Shown here: one piece after another, positions 47,901-59,996 of the stretch
How positions within the stretch are numbered: position 1 is the first letter of the stretch
Layout: every line of letters starts with the position of its first letter
NCBI GenBank assembly: GCA_013076295.1
Contig: RQOL01000718.1
Location: forward strand, 1,302,001 to 1,366,000
Length of the DNA: 64,000 nucleotides
Reading direction: 5' to 3'
Origin: Sanderia malayensis
Lineage: Eukaryota > Cnidaria > Scyphozoa > Semaeostomeae > Pelagiidae
Notes under the pieces: generated by a model
Database searches by the model: none
Told to the model about the DNA's origin: nothing
What the model saw: the letters and a program-made list of their open reading frames with translations, nothing else
Made by a program: the position numbers and the translations under genes

Positions 47901-49777
47901 AAAGCATAGTGAAAGCATAGCATAATAACAAAAATAGCATATATAGCTCATGAAAGCTATATATGAAAATGTTCATGCATAGCTTTCATGAATTAGACCC
48001 ATTGAGCATTAGATAATTAGTGACAACAATTTCATTGCTTGGTGTGCTGCAACCTGTGTCATGTCAGCAGTCAAATTTTGTGTCCCATGTATCCTATCAG
48101 CTGATATGCATAGCTTGCTTCTGTGGTTATTATTTTGTCCAACAAAAATACAAAAAGTAATTTTCCCAATGCTGGATGGATTTGATTGAGATTATGCCAT
48201 GCCACGTTTGAACACGAACAGCCAGATGAATACCACAAGTAAATGAAACTGTAATCACTTTTAAATGCATTAAATCATTTCCCAATTTCTCTTTGTGAAT
48301 CACTATAAAAACATTCATGAATAAATTATGCAGCATTATCCATGTCAAAGCCATTTTCAAAGTGACACACGTGTCAGCTTTAAAGAGCATTAATGCAACC
48401 AATCAAACCTTCTATAGTCACTGATGTATTGCTTAAGTTATTTTGCGCATGTAAAATATTGCAGCCTAGCATTAGTTTCTTCATAAACTATTCTGAGTAA
48501 TGCAATAAACTGAGTCAACAGCAAGTAAATGTTTATCTCAATGAGCTTATCAGAAAAATATTTGAAAATAAAAGCTCCAAGGCAAAAAATTTCTGGCATT
48601 GTATCATAAATTTTACTGTTCAGCCTAATAAACGCTGGAACATTTTTGGACATTTCAACCAGCTAGGTGTACAATATAAAATCATAAAGAAAGAGCATGC
48701 TTGCTTTTTAATGCAGCACATGATTTTGAAAGCCAAGCAATGAGAAAGTGTTGTGCCTGTTGACAATACTTTGCAAGAAAAGATGTAATATATTTACAAC
48801 ATCTGTAATAAAAGCACAGAGGTAATAAGTTACAATATCTGGGACACAAGGAATCCAAATTTTGTCAAAGCACAAGCATTCTTCTTAAAGTTGTGGGTTC
48901 AACAACTTCTGAAGCACCTTTTTATATCAGCATATTATTGTATAACCAATTTGGATGGATATAAAGACAAAGATATTTCCAGACAGATGTTATGAGAAAC
49001 TAATGCAATCAGGTTTAATATAAAGACAAGATGGTATCAGTATAATTTAAGGGAAAAAGGCTTATTGCAAAAACGTTGGTTTGAGATTGAAATACCTCAA
49101 TGCATAAAACTCATAACTAGTAAAGCAGGTTCTTCTCGTTGCTTGTTTACAGAAAGATTTTCGCTTAGCTAGCATGTAAACACAAGCAAGCAAGAAAGCA
49201 AGTCAGGGCCTAAAGAATTATGAGCAAAAAATAAGCAGCTGATATCAGCTGTAAGTGATTTGTTTGGCTAAGCACGAGATTAGAAAAGTTTCTTTCAATT
49301 TGTCGGGACGAAGATAATTCATGTCGACAATAATTTGTGGCAGGCAATCTATTCAATGATATCTTCTTTATTCGATAATACGAAAATGAAATCATCTCTC
49401 GCAGTTAAAACAAAAGACCTGACATCTATGCTTGAGGAAATTTCAATATTCATTAAAACTAACTTGGGTAGTCAAAAAATAATTGGTTCCAAAAGCGAAA
49501 ATGGGAGCCGTCGTAACGAAAAGCAAGTAACTTTTTAAAATTACACTCGCTTTTCTTCAACTCAAAGGTTGAAGATGAAAGCTTTCTAAAAAGCGTGATG
49601 TTTACAGAAACGCAAGCGTCATACTCACTGCTCAATAGAAAATGTTTCATCCTCTAGTGCTTTCTGCCGGTCGATAACTGCTTGAATAACTTGCCTTTCT
49701 TCTTCAGAAAGATGTGATAGGTCAAGAGACGGCATGGCATGGGGATGAATTTGTTTTCCAGTAGACGTAGGCCACAT
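26933..49777 (-). CDS. RIMS: RIM (Rab3-interacting molecule), presynaptic active-zone scaffold
   Basis: Twenty-one coding exons join in phase to 1,536 codons: 49629-49777, 47416-47638, 41270-41329, 39400-40002, 38926-39025, 38332-38457, 36933-37050, 35403-35815, 35027-35106, 34691-34726, 34143-34273, 32922-33003, 32125-32335, 31637-31750, 30129-31205, 29435-29596, 28812-29169, 28334-28437, 28110-28226, 27527-27666, 26933-27139. Order of domains: Rab-binding helix (LSHLSEEERQVIQAVIDRQK), FYVE-type zinc finger (CEIC, CRYC, CKKC, CLIC), PDZ (LGFKVVGG), C2A (NPYAKIYLLPD), a long Ser/Gln-rich linker, and C2B (MGDIQI, APYVKVYL, IWGDYGK, VIGWYKLF). RIM binds Rab3, Munc13 and calcium channels to dock and prime vesicles; its C2 domains do not bind calcium in known members. 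Length is close to vertebrate RIM1. I see no defects. 5' untranslated exons are not identified. Confidence 0.9.
28490..28525. repeat. Short perfect hairpin in a RIM intron
   Basis: The 15-bp arms CCTTGTTTCTTAATA and its complement surround a six-base loop. No function is evident. Confidence 0.7.
29878..30049. mobile_element. hAT-like MITE, 172 bp, in a RIM intron
   Basis: The ends CAGAGGCGTCGTGGGA and the complement of CAGGGGCGTTGTGGTA are flanked by CATATACT and CATGTACT, an 8-bp duplication with one mismatch. It has the same end logic as 419-582 but a different interior. It lies in the intron between the exons ending at 30129 and starting at 29596. Confidence 0.8.
31280..31545. repeat. Degenerate tandem repeat in a RIM intron
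   Basis: Many imperfect copies of a motif like AGCATAGAAGGTATAACAAA alternate with 'gtatataatgtatataaaag', with a period of about 25-30 bp. This makes open frames on the minus strand that are artefacts of composition. Confidence 0.7.
31975..32052. repeat. ACCAGACCAGCAG simple repeat
   Basis: Short imperfect repeats of CAGACCAG, preceded by ACTACAACAG units, in the intron before the exon ending at 32125. Confidence 0.75.
33704..33801. mobile_element. Foldback MITE, CTAGACTCATTACAT ends, in a RIM intron
   Basis: Inverted ends CTAGACTCATTACATTACG and CGCAATGTAGTGAGTCTA surround a short GAGCGAG stem. It is a shorter relative of 25132-25251. Confidence 0.75.
34335..34610. mobile_element. Possible MITE in the intron between the linker and C2A exons of RIM
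   Basis: CAGTGGATAAAAGTCC near 34335 and GGACTTTTGTCCACT near 34610 are inverted, with GGGACA following on each side. The ends are imperfect and the target duplication is unclear. An open frame inside (34451-34669, plus) is not conserved with anything I recognise. Confidence 0.55.
36570..36673. repeat. 23-bp tandem repeat, about 4.5 copies
   Basis: GATGCTACAATGTCCTACGC plus TTC is repeated almost without change, in the RIM intron between the exon ending at 36933 and that starting at 35815. Confidence 0.9.
40210..40625. repeat. Degenerate tandem duplication of about 220 bp
   Basis: Both halves contain AAATTAACTACGGGTAAG, then a phrase about a 'ccgca' stretch and 'tttcac(c/g)(g/a)tacagca'. 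Within the first half a 23-bp unit (TTAAGTTTGTTAGGGACTGG) occurs three times. Located in a RIM intron. Confidence 0.6.
41270..41329 (-). CDS. RIMS: Probable cassette exon inside the RIM zinc finger
   Basis: A 60-bp open block with consensus acceptor (TTTTTACAG) and donor (GAG|GTGAG) lies between the two halves of the zinc finger. Both junctions are phase 0, so inclusion adds 20 residues (starting GSRSFFSFVQD) between VPNNK and NHWLCLIC and skipping leaves the frame intact. Known RIM fingers join these halves directly, so the skipped form is the canonical one. An insert here would lengthen the loop before the last cysteine pair and could tune Rab3 or Munc13 binding. Confidence 0.6.
41870..42180 (+). 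mobile_element. Possible LINE 3' relic in a RIM intron
   Basis: A weak echo of a retrotransposon tail (SILSFKQQIKDG on the plus strand) is followed by an ATT microsatellite at 42162-42182, which can mark a LINE 3' end. Frames are broken, and this call is tentative. Confidence 0.3.
42200..47415. other. Large RIM intron
   Basis: Intron between zinc-finger halves. I found no convincing gene, RNA or complete transposon. Open frames of 70-120 codons at 43303-43554, 45093-45455 and 46934-47215 (plus) lack similarity, splice context or composition that would support them. Confidence 0.5.
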
Positions 49778-50960
49778 CGTACATTTCCTTGCCCCGTTAA
49801 ACCGAGTTAAAGATCATTAAATTGTTCACTTTCAACTGCAATGGCGTAATATGTGTAGTTAAGATGAATAATAAAAGAAGCGAATTGCCACCTGGTAAAA
49901 TTCTCTTTGATCGCCATTTCTATTATTGTTTGCGTACAGGATGGTGTGGTGCGCATGCACTCGACCATTGCTGTCTGCAGGTTGCAGAATGCTCAGCTCA
50001 TCCAGAAGTTTCCGAGGGGGCGTCAACCCTGGTGGCAGGGAGCAAAACAAAACAATTGTGGCTTTTTACGAGCCCCCCATTCTCACACACCCCTGTCTCT
50101 TAATGGCCTGGCCTGCAGGTCGATATGGAACATCGGTCCAAACAAAAAATTAGAAATACTTCAATAGGAGTACTTAACGTGCTGTTAAAATGAATTGACA
50201 TACCATTTGAAGGCTCAAACCTGTCTCAAAGTGACCAGAAGACCCTTATTCGTAAGTTTTGACTATTTGTCAGCCATATTCCACTTGTATTAAAAATTTA
50301 AAGCACTTTTTCCAGGCAATTTTAGGCCCTGATTTCTCAACTGACTGATCTGGACTTCTTATATAGAGTAACTGGCACCACCGGATGAAAAATGTGGCCC
50401 AAGGCCTGAGCAAGAAAATTTACATCACAATTTACAAACACCAAACGGGTTTCAATATCGAATTTCTTTAGCAAAAATATAACTCAAAATTTCATAAATT
50501 TTTTTGTGAAAACATAATTTAAACTATATCATATTGTTTTATAATAATATTAAAAGAAAACTGCGAAGAGGTCCCTTAAAAATTTTTCACAGAAAATTAT
50601 CGAAGTGGAGTAATTGAAAGGCCAATAATTGTAATTTTTTCACTCAAAGCCACGCAAATTCTCTCTCATTTAAAAAGAGAATGTCTTAACATTTTGAAAC
50701 ATAGACAAGTCTTTCATATAGAATTCAAGGTTTAAGTCTTTGTTAATCATTTTAGGAATGTGATTGGACAAAACCTATTTTGCCATAATTTTTTCCCAGA
50801 GTAAAAAAAGAAGGTGAAACGCCATAAAAAAATCTGACATGAATATTACTATAATTTGTTTCAAATACTATATTTTGATAGGAATTTGTGAGGGCTTAAT
50901 ATTTTCTGAAGTAAACGAAAATTATATTTTATAAATCCTCTCTGAAATTTGGAAAACAAA
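49778..50960. other. RIM upstream region, with one satellite-like outlier
   Basis: The start codon context is near 49777; upstream DNA should hold the 5' untranslated exon and promoter but no TATA box or clear donor is identifiable. At 50225-50275 a single diverged satellite-like segment is present (listed separately). Confidence 0.4.
50225..50275. repeat. Isolated diverged satellite-like segment
   Basis: GTGACCAGAAGACCCTTATT, then GTAAGTTTTGACTATTTGTC, matches the satellite phrase GTGATCAGAAGGCCCTAAAT / GTACGTTTTGACTATTTGTG with several substitutions, about 1.5 kb outside the array. Confidence 0.6.
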
Positions 50961-50963
50961 ATA

Positions 50964-51374
50964 CACGCTTTTTTTTTATAAGGAACCGTTTATAAGGAAC
51001 CTACATGTAGAAGGTCAAAAAACTTAAGGAACTTTTGCTACTAAAGGCCAAATCACTAAGGAACTTTTTAATTTTGAATATATTTATATTTCCGCACAAC
51101 TTACAATTAGGAAGCCGGTTCCATTGATTTTCAGTACTTTTACATTATATGAAGCTTCTTCATGTTTTTACCTGTTATCTTTTCACAAGTTTATAGCAAA
51201 ACGTTGAATTTAAATGCTTTTCTTGCGTCTGTACTAATTATGTCCACTAAATGCGAACTTAAAATTAAGGAACTATTAAGGAACTTTTAGAACTACAAAG
51301 TGATCAAAAGAGGTCTCAAAAAAAAGAATTTAAAGAACTAGGCCCGAGCTAGGTTCCTTATAAAAAAAAGCGTG
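50964..51374. mobile_element. TA-flanked MITE, CACGC ends, inverted copy
   Basis: Near-identical reverse complement of 14872-15267, with ends CACGCTTTTTTTTTATAAGG and CCTTATAAAAAAAAGCGTG and TA on both sides. The high identity 36 kb apart suggests recent activity. Confidence 0.85.
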
Positions 51375-51388
51375 TATGTGCTTTCCTT

Positions 51389-51476
51389 CCTTGCTTTGAG
51401 CGAGTTGCAAGCACTGATCTTTTGTTTTAGATCAGTGGTTGCGAGCGAGGCACTGGGACGTAATGTTATGAGTCTA
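51389..51476. mobile_element. Partial foldback MITE, CTAGACTC family
   Basis: The right part only: GAGCGAGTTGC, a short ACTGATC...GATCAGT stem, then CGAGCGAGGCACTGGGACG and ATGAGTCTA. The left end is missing next to the CACGC MITE. Confidence 0.6.
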
Positions 51477-51814
51477 TATCATTGGTCTAATCAAATGAAA
51501 AAAAAAGCAATAACAATCATAAAGGAGCAACAGCAAGGCGCGGCGCCGAATAGAGGCTACAATGCTTTTAAATTCGCGCGAATTTAAAAAAGCAATTGCG
51601 TCTTCACTTTGTTGCTGTAGCAAATGTAAAAGTTTTGGTGCAATTTCTGACTTTGCTATAAAACGCCGAAGAATAAATTATACCAATTATATTATATATA
51701 TCTGTTGATATAGAAATTAAAAAATTATACTAATTATATATATATATCAATTATATATAAAACAAATTGCTGGGAAAACTGCATTTTTGTAAATGGTAAG
51801 TTGAATGCTCACAT

Positions 51815-54800
51815 TTGTTCATTATTTGTGAGCCAAATTTCAATCAATTTCGATTTTTGGCCTCTCGAATTTGGACTTTCATGATGGATACATAATGTTA
51901 TTCACTAGTTGCGAGGATTTGAAAGTGTTAACTTTTGAACCAATTGTCCTAGAGAGCTGAAAATTGTTGCAACGTGATCAGAAGGCCCTAAATACTACAT
52001 TTCGACTATTTGTGAGCCAAATTTCAACCAATTTCGATTTTCGGTTCTCGAATTTGGACTTCATGATGATACATAAAGTTATTCACTATTTGCGAGGATT
52101 TGAAATTGCTAACTTTTGAACCAATTGTCCTAGAGAGCTGAAAATTACTGCAACGTGATCAGAAGGCCCTAAATACTACGTTTCGACTATTTGTGAGCTT
52201 AATTTCAACCAATTTCGATTTTCGGTCTCTCGAATTTGGACTTTCAAGATACATACATAAAGTTATTCACTACTTGCGAGGATTTGAAATTGCTAACTTT
52301 TGAACCAATTGTCCTAGAGAGCTGAAAATTATTGCAACGTGATCAGAAGGCCTTAAATAGTACGTTTTGACTATTTGTGAGCCTAATTTCAACCAATTTC
52401 GATTTTCGGTCTCTCGAATTTGGACTTTCATGATGGATACATAAAGTTATTCACTACTTGCGAGGATTTGAAATTGTAACTTTTGAAGCCAATTGTCCTA
52501 GAGAGCTCAAAATTTTGCAACGTGATCAGAAGGCCTAAATAGTACGTTTTGACTATTTGTGAGCCAAATTTCAACCAATTTCGATTTTTGGTTTCTCGAA
52601 TTTGGACTTTCATGATACATACATAAAGTTATTCACTACTTGCGAGGAGTTGAAATTGGTAACTTTTGAACCAATTGTCCTAGAGAGCTCAAAATTGTTG
52701 CAACGTGATCAGAAGGCCCTAAATAGTACGTTTTGATTATTTGTGACCTAATTTCAACCAATTTCGATTTTGGTCTCTCGAATTTGGACTTTCATGAGAT
52801 ACATAAAGTTATTCACTACTTGCGAGGATTTGAAATTGTAACTTTTGAACCAATTGTCCTAGAGAGCTGAAAATATTGCAACGTGATCAGAGGCCCTAAA
52901 TAGTATGTTTTGACTATTTGTGAGCCAAATTTCAACCAATTTCGATTTTTGGTTTCTCGAATTTGGACTTTCATGATAGATACATAAAGTTATTCACTAC
53001 TTGCGAGGATTTGAAATTGGTAACTTTTGAGCCAATTGTCCTAGAGAGCTCAAAATTATTGCAACGTGATCAGAAGGCCCTAAATAGTACGTTTTGACTA
53101 TTTGTGAGCCAAATTTCAACCAATTTCGATTTTCGGTCTCTCGAATTTGGACTTTCATGATACATACATAAAGTTATTCACTACTTGCGAGATTTGAAAT
53201 TGTAACTTTTGAGCCAATTGTCCTAGAGAGCTCAAAATTATTGCAACGTGATCAGAAGGCCCTAAATAGTATGTTTTGACTATTTGTGAGCCAAATTTCA
53301 ACCAATTTCGATTTTCGGTCTCTCGAATTTGGACTTTCATGATAGATACATAAAGTTATTCACTACTTGCGAGGATTTGAAATTGCTAACTTTTGAACCA
53401 ATTGTCCTAGAGAGCTGAAAATTATTGCAACGTGATCAGAAGGCCCTAAATAGTACGTTTTGACTATTTGTGAGCCAAATTTCAACCAATTTCGATTTTC
53501 GGTCTCTCGAATTTGGACTTTCATGATACATACATAAAGTTATTCACTACTTGCGAGGATTTGAAATTGTAACTTTTGAGCCAATTGTCCTAGAGAGCTC
53601 AAAATTATTGCAACGTGATCAGAAGGCCCTAAATAGTACGTTTTGACTATTTGTGAGCCAAATTTCAACCAATTTCGATTTTTGGTTTCTCGAATTTGGA
53701 CTTTCATGATAGATACATAAAGATATTCACTACTTGCGAGGATTTGAAATTGGTAACTTTTGAGCCAATTGTCCTAGAGAGCTCAAAATTATTGCAACGT
53801 GATCAGAAGGCCCTAAATAGTATGTTTTGACTATTTGTGAGCCAAATTTCAACCAATTTCGATTTTCGGTCTCTCGAATTTGGACTTTCATGATACATAC
53901 ATAAAGTTATTCACTACTTGCGAGGATTTGAAATTGTAACTTTTGAACCAATTGTCCTAGAGAGCTAAAATTGCAACGTGATCAGAAGGTCCTAAATAGT
54001 ATGTTTGGACTATTTGTGAGCCAAATTTCAACCAATTTCGATTTTCGGTCTCTCGAATTTGGACTTTCAGGATACATACATAAAGTTATTCACTACTTGC
54101 GAGGATTTGAAATTGCTAACTTTTGAACCAATTGTCCTAGAGAGCTCAAAATTATTGCAACGTGATCAAAAGGCCCTAAATAGTACGTTTTGACTATTTG
54201 TGAGCCAAATTTAACCAATTTCGATTTTCGGTTCTCGAATTGGACTTTCATGATACATACATAAAGTTATTCACTACTTGCGAGGATTTGAAATTGCTAA
54301 CTTTTGAACCAATTGTCCTAGAGAGCTGAAAATTATTGCAACGTGATCAGAAGGCCCTAAATAGTACGTTTTGACTATTTGTGAGCCAAATTTCAACCAA
54401 TTTCGATTTTCGGTCTCTCGAATTTGGACTTTCATGATACATACATAAAGTTATTCACTACTTGCGAGGATTTGAAATTGGTAACTTTTGAGCCAATTGT
54501 CCTAGAGAGCTCAAAATATTGCAACGTGATCAGAAGGCCCTAAATAGTGTTTGACTATTTGTGAGCCAAATTTCAACCAATTTCGATTTTCGGTCTCTCG
54601 AATTTGGACTTTCATGATACATACATAAAGTTATTCACTACTTGCGAGGATTTGAAATTGTAACTTTTGAACCAATTGTCCTAGAGAGCTGAAAATATTG
54701 CAACGTGATCAGAAGGCCCTAAATAGTACGTTTTGACTATTTGTGAGCCAAATTTCAATTTCGATTTTCGGTCTCTCGAATTTGGACTTTCATGATAATA

Positions 54801-57800
54801 CATAAAGTTATTCACTACTTGCGAGGATTTGAAATTGCTAACTTTTGAACCAATTGTCCTAGAGAGCTAAAATTATTGCAACGTGATCAGAAGGCCCTAA
54901 ATAGTACGTTTTGACTATTTGTGAGCCAAATTTCAACCAATTTCGATTTTCGGTCTCTCGAATTTGGACTTCATGATAGATACATAAAGTTATTCACTAC
55001 TTGCGAGGATTTGAAATTGTAACTTTTGACCAATTGTCCTAGAGAGCTAAAATTTTGCAACGTGATCAGAAGGCCCTAAATAGTATTTTGACTATTTGTG
55101 AGCCAAATTTCAACCAATTTCGATTTTCGGTTCTCGAATTTGGACTTTCATGATAGATACATAAAGTTATTCACTACTTGCGAGGATTTGAAATTGCTAA
55201 CTTTTGAACCAATTGTCCTAGAGAGCTGAAAATTATTGCAACGTGATCAGAAGGCCCTAAAAATAGTATGTTTGATTATTTGTGAGCCAAATTTCAACCA
55301 ATTTCGATTTTCGGTCTCTCGAATTTGGACTTTCATGATACATACATAAAGTTATTCACTACTTGCGAGGATTTGAAATTGGTAACTTTTGAGCCAATTG
55401 TCCTAGAGAGCTCAAAATTATTGCAACGTGATCAGAAGGCCCTAAAAAGTATGTTTTGACTATTTGTGAGCCAAATTTCAACCAATTTCGATTTTCGGTC
55501 TCTCGAATTTGGACTTTTATGATACATACATAAAGTTATTCACTACTTGCGAGGATTTGAAAATGTAACTTTTGAAGCCAATTGTCCTAGAGAGCTCAAA
55601 ATTTTGCAACGTGATCAGAAGGCCCTAAATAGTATGTTTGGACTATTTGTGAGCCAAATTTCAACCAATTTCGATTTTCGGTCTCTCGAATTTGGACTTT
55701 CAGGATACATACATAAAGTTATTCACTACTTGCGAGGATTTGAAATTGCTAACTTTTGAACCAATTGTCCTAGAGAGCTGAAAATTTTGCAACGTGATCA
55801 GAAGGCCCTAAATAGTACGTTTTGACTATTTGTGAGCCAAATTTTAACCAATTTCGATTTTGGTTTCTCGAATTCGGACTTCATATACATACATAAAGTT
55901 ATTCACTACTTGCGAGGATTTGAAATTGTAACTTTTGAATCAGTTGTCCTAGAGAGCTGAAAATTGTTGCAACGTGATCAGAAGGCCCTAAATAGTACGT
56001 TTTGACTATTTGTGAGCCAAATTTCAACCAATTTCGATTTTCGGTCTCTCGAATTTGGACTTTCATGATGGATACATAAAGTTATTCACTACTTGCGAGG
56101 ATTTGAAATTGTTAACTTTTGAACCAATTGTCCTAGAGAGCTGAAAATTGTTGCAACGTGATCAGAAGGCCCTAAATAGTACGTTTTGACTATTTGTGAG
56201 CCAAATTTCAACCAATTTCGATTTTCGGTCTCTCGAATTTGGACTTTCATGATACATACATAAGTTATTCACTACTTGCGAGGATTTAAAATTTTAAACT
56301 TTTAACCAATTGTCCTAGAGAGCTGAAAATTGTTGCAACGTGATCAGAAGGCCCTAAATAGTACGTTTTGACTATTTGTGAGCCAAATTTCAACCAATTT
56401 CGATTTTCGGTCTCTCGAATTTGGACTTCATGATGGATACATAAAGTTATTCACTACTTGCGAGGATTTAAATTGTAACTTTTGAACCATTGTCCTAGAG
56501 AGCTGAAAATTGTTGCAACGTGATCAGAAGGCCCTAAATAGTACGTTTTGACTATTTGTGAGCCTAATTTCAACCAATTTCGATTTTCGGTCTCTCGAAT
56601 TTGGACTTTCATGATGGATACATAAAGTTATTCACTACTTGCGAGGATTTGAAATTGTTAACTTTTGAACAATTGTCCTAGAGAGCTGAAAATTGTTGCA
56701 ACGTGATCAGAAGGCCCTAAATAGTACGTTTTGACTATTTGTGAGCCAAATTTCAACCAATTTCGATTTTCGGTCTCTCGAATTTGGACTTCATGATATA
56801 CATAAGTTATTCACTACTTGCGAGGATTTAAATTGTAACTTTTGAACCAATTGTCCTAGAGAGCTGAAAATTGTTGCAACGTGATCAGAAGGCCCTAAAT
56901 AGTACGTTTTGACTATTTGTGAGCCAAATTTCAACCAATTTCGATTTTCGGTCTCTCGAATTTGGACTTTCATGATATACATAAAGTTATTCACTACTTG
57001 CGAGGATTTAAATTGTAACTTTTGAACCAGTTGTCCTAGAGAGCTGAAAATTGTTGCAACGTGATCAGAAGGCCCTAAATAGTACGTTTTGACTATTTGT
57101 GAGCCAAATTTCAACCAATTTCGATTTTCGGTCTCTCGAATTTGGACCTTCATGATGGATACATAAAGTTATTCACTACTTGCGAGGATTTGAAATTGTA
57201 ACTTTTGAACCAATTGTCCTAGAGAGCTGAAAATTTGCAACGTGATCAGAAGGCCCTAAATAGTACGTTTTGACTATTTGTGAGCCAAATTTCAACCAAT
57301 TTCGATTTTCGGTCTCTCGAATTTGGACTTCATGATGGATACATAAAGTTATTCACTACTTGCGAGGATTTAAATTGTTAACTTTTGAATCAGTTGTCCT
57401 AGAGAGCTGAAAATTGTTGCAACGTGATCAGAAGGCCCTAAATAGTACGTTTTGACTATTTGTGAGCCAAATTTCAACCAATTTCGATTTTCGGTCTCTC
57501 GAATTTGGACTTCATGATGGATACATAAAGTTATTCACTACTTGCGAGGATTTTAAATTGTTAACTTTTGAATCAGTTGTCCTAGAGAGCTGAAAATTGT
57601 TGCAACGTGATCAGAAGGCCCTAAATAGTACGTTTTGACTATTTGTGAGCCAAATTTCAACCAATTTCGATTTTCGGTCTCTCGAATTTGGACTTTCATG
57701 ATACATACATAAGTTATTCACTACTTGCGAGGATTTGAAATTGTAACTTTTGAACCAATTGTCCTAGAGAGCTGAAAATTGTTGCAACGTGATCAGAAGG

Positions 57801-59996
57801 CCCTAAATAGTACGTTTGACTATTTGTGAGCCAAATTTCAACCAATTTCGATTTTCGGTCTCTCGAATTTGGACTTTCATGATACATACATAAGTTATTC
57901 ACTACTCGCGAGGATTTAAAATTGTTAACTTTTGAATCAGTTGTCCTAGAGAGCTGAAAATTGTCGCAACGTGATCAGAAGGCCCTAAATAGTACGTTTT
58001 GACCATTTGTGAGCCAAATTTCAACCAATTTCGATTTTCGGTCTCTCGAATTTGGACTTTCATGATATACATAAGTTATTCACTACTTGCGAGGATTTGA
58101 AATTGTAACTTTTGAACCAATTGTCCTAGAGAGCTGAAAATTGTTGCAACGTGATCAGAAGGCCCTAAATAGTACGTTTTGACTATTTGTGAGCCAAATT
58201 TCAACCAATTTCGATTTTCGGTCTCTCGAATTTGGACTTCATGATGGATACATAAGTTATTCACTACTCGCGAGGATTTGAAATTGTTAACTTTTGAATC
58301 AGTTGTCCTAGAGAGCTGAAAATTGTTGCAACGTGATCAGAAGGCCCTAAATAGTACGTTTTGACTATTTGTGAGCCAAATTTCAACCAATTTCGATTTT
58401 CGGTCTCTCGAATTTGGACTTTCATGATGGATACATAAGTTATTCACTACTTGCGAGGATTTGAAATTGTAACTTTTGAACAATTGTCCTAGAGAGCTGA
58501 AAATTGTTGCAACGTGATCAGAAGGCCCTAAATAGTACGTTTTGACTATTTGTGAGCCAAATTTCAACCAATTTCGATTTTCGGTCTCTCGAATTTGGAC
58601 TTTCATGATGGATACATAAAGTTATTCACTACTTGCGAGGATTTGAAATTGTAACTTTTGAACCAATTGTCCTAGAGAGCTGAAAATTATTGCAACGTGA
58701 TCAGAAGGCCCTAAATAGTACGTTTTGACTATTTGTGAGCCTAATTTCAACCAATTTCGATTTTCGGTCTCTCGAATTTGGACTTCATGATATACATAAA
58801 GTTATTCACTACTTGCGAGGATTTGAAATTGTAACTTTTGAACCAATTGTCCTAGAGAGCTGAAAATTGTTGCAACGTGATCAGAAGGCCCTAAATAGTT
58901 TTTGACTATTTGTGAGCCAAATTTCAACCAATTTCGATTTTGGTTTCTCGAATTTGGACTTCATGATGATACATAAAGTTATTCACTACTTGTGAGGATT
59001 TGAAATTGCTAACTTTTGAACCATTTGTCCTAGAGAGCTGAAAGTTGTTGCAACGTGATCAGAAGGCCCTAAATAGTACGTTTTGACTATTTGTGAGCCA
59101 AATTTCAACCAATTTCGATTTTCGGTCTCTCGAATTTGGACTTTCATGATACATACATAAAGTTATTCACTACTTGCGAGGATTTGAAATTGGTAACTTT
59201 TAGCCAATTGTCAGAGAGCTAAAAATTATGCAACGTGATCAGAAGGCCCTAAATAGTAGTTTTGATTATTTGTGAACCTAATTTCAACCAATTTCGATTT
59301 TTGGTTTCTCAATTTGGACTTTCATGATAGATACATAAAGTTATTCACTACTTGCCAGGATTTGAAATTGGTAACTTTTGAACCAATTGTCCTAGAGAGC
59401 TGAAAATTATTGCAACGTGATCAGAAGGCCCTAAATAGTATGTTTTGACTATTTGTGAGCAAATTTCAACCAATTTCGATTTTGGTTCTCGAATTTGGAC
59501 TTTCATGATAGATACATAAAGATATCACTACTTGTGAGGATTGAAATGCTAACTTTTGAACCAATTCCTAGAGAGCTGAAAGTGTTGCAACGTGATCAGA
59601 AGGCCCTAATAGTACGTTTTGACTATTTGTGAGCCAATTTCAACCAATTCGATTTTCGGTCTCTGAATTGGATTCATGATAGAGTACATAAAGTTATTCA
59701 CTACTGCGAGGATTTGAAAATGCTAACTTTTGACCATGTCCTAGAGAGCTGAAAATTATTGCACGTGATCAGAAGCCCTAAATATACGTTTTGACTTTTG
59801 GGAGCCTAATGTCAACCAATTGATTTCGGTCTCTCGAATTTCGACTTCATGATAGATAGCTAAATAAAGTTATTCACTACTTGCGAGGATTTGAAATTGG
59901 TAACTTTTGAACCAAATGTTTTAGACAGCTGAAAATTGTTGCAACGTGATCAGAAGGCCCTAAATAGTATGTTTTGACTATTTGTGAGCCAATTTC
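51815..59996. repeat. 181-bp satellite array, about 45 monomers
   Basis: The phrases TTATTCACTACTTGCGAGG, GTCCTAGAGAGCT, GCAACGTGATCAGAAGGCC and GACTATTTGTGAGCC recur every 180-184 bp; I counted 45 occurrences of the GAGAGCT core. The first two or three monomers and the last five are the most diverged. Single-base deletions are frequent, especially after 59.2 kb. Minus-strand open frames of up to 120 codons here arise from periodicity and are not genes. Confidence 0.95.

Noticed and set aside
56791..57153. 120-codon open frame on the minus strand within the satellite
   Set aside because: It spans two monomers whose length happens to be a multiple of three; neighbours with one-base differences close the frame. 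Periodicity explains it.
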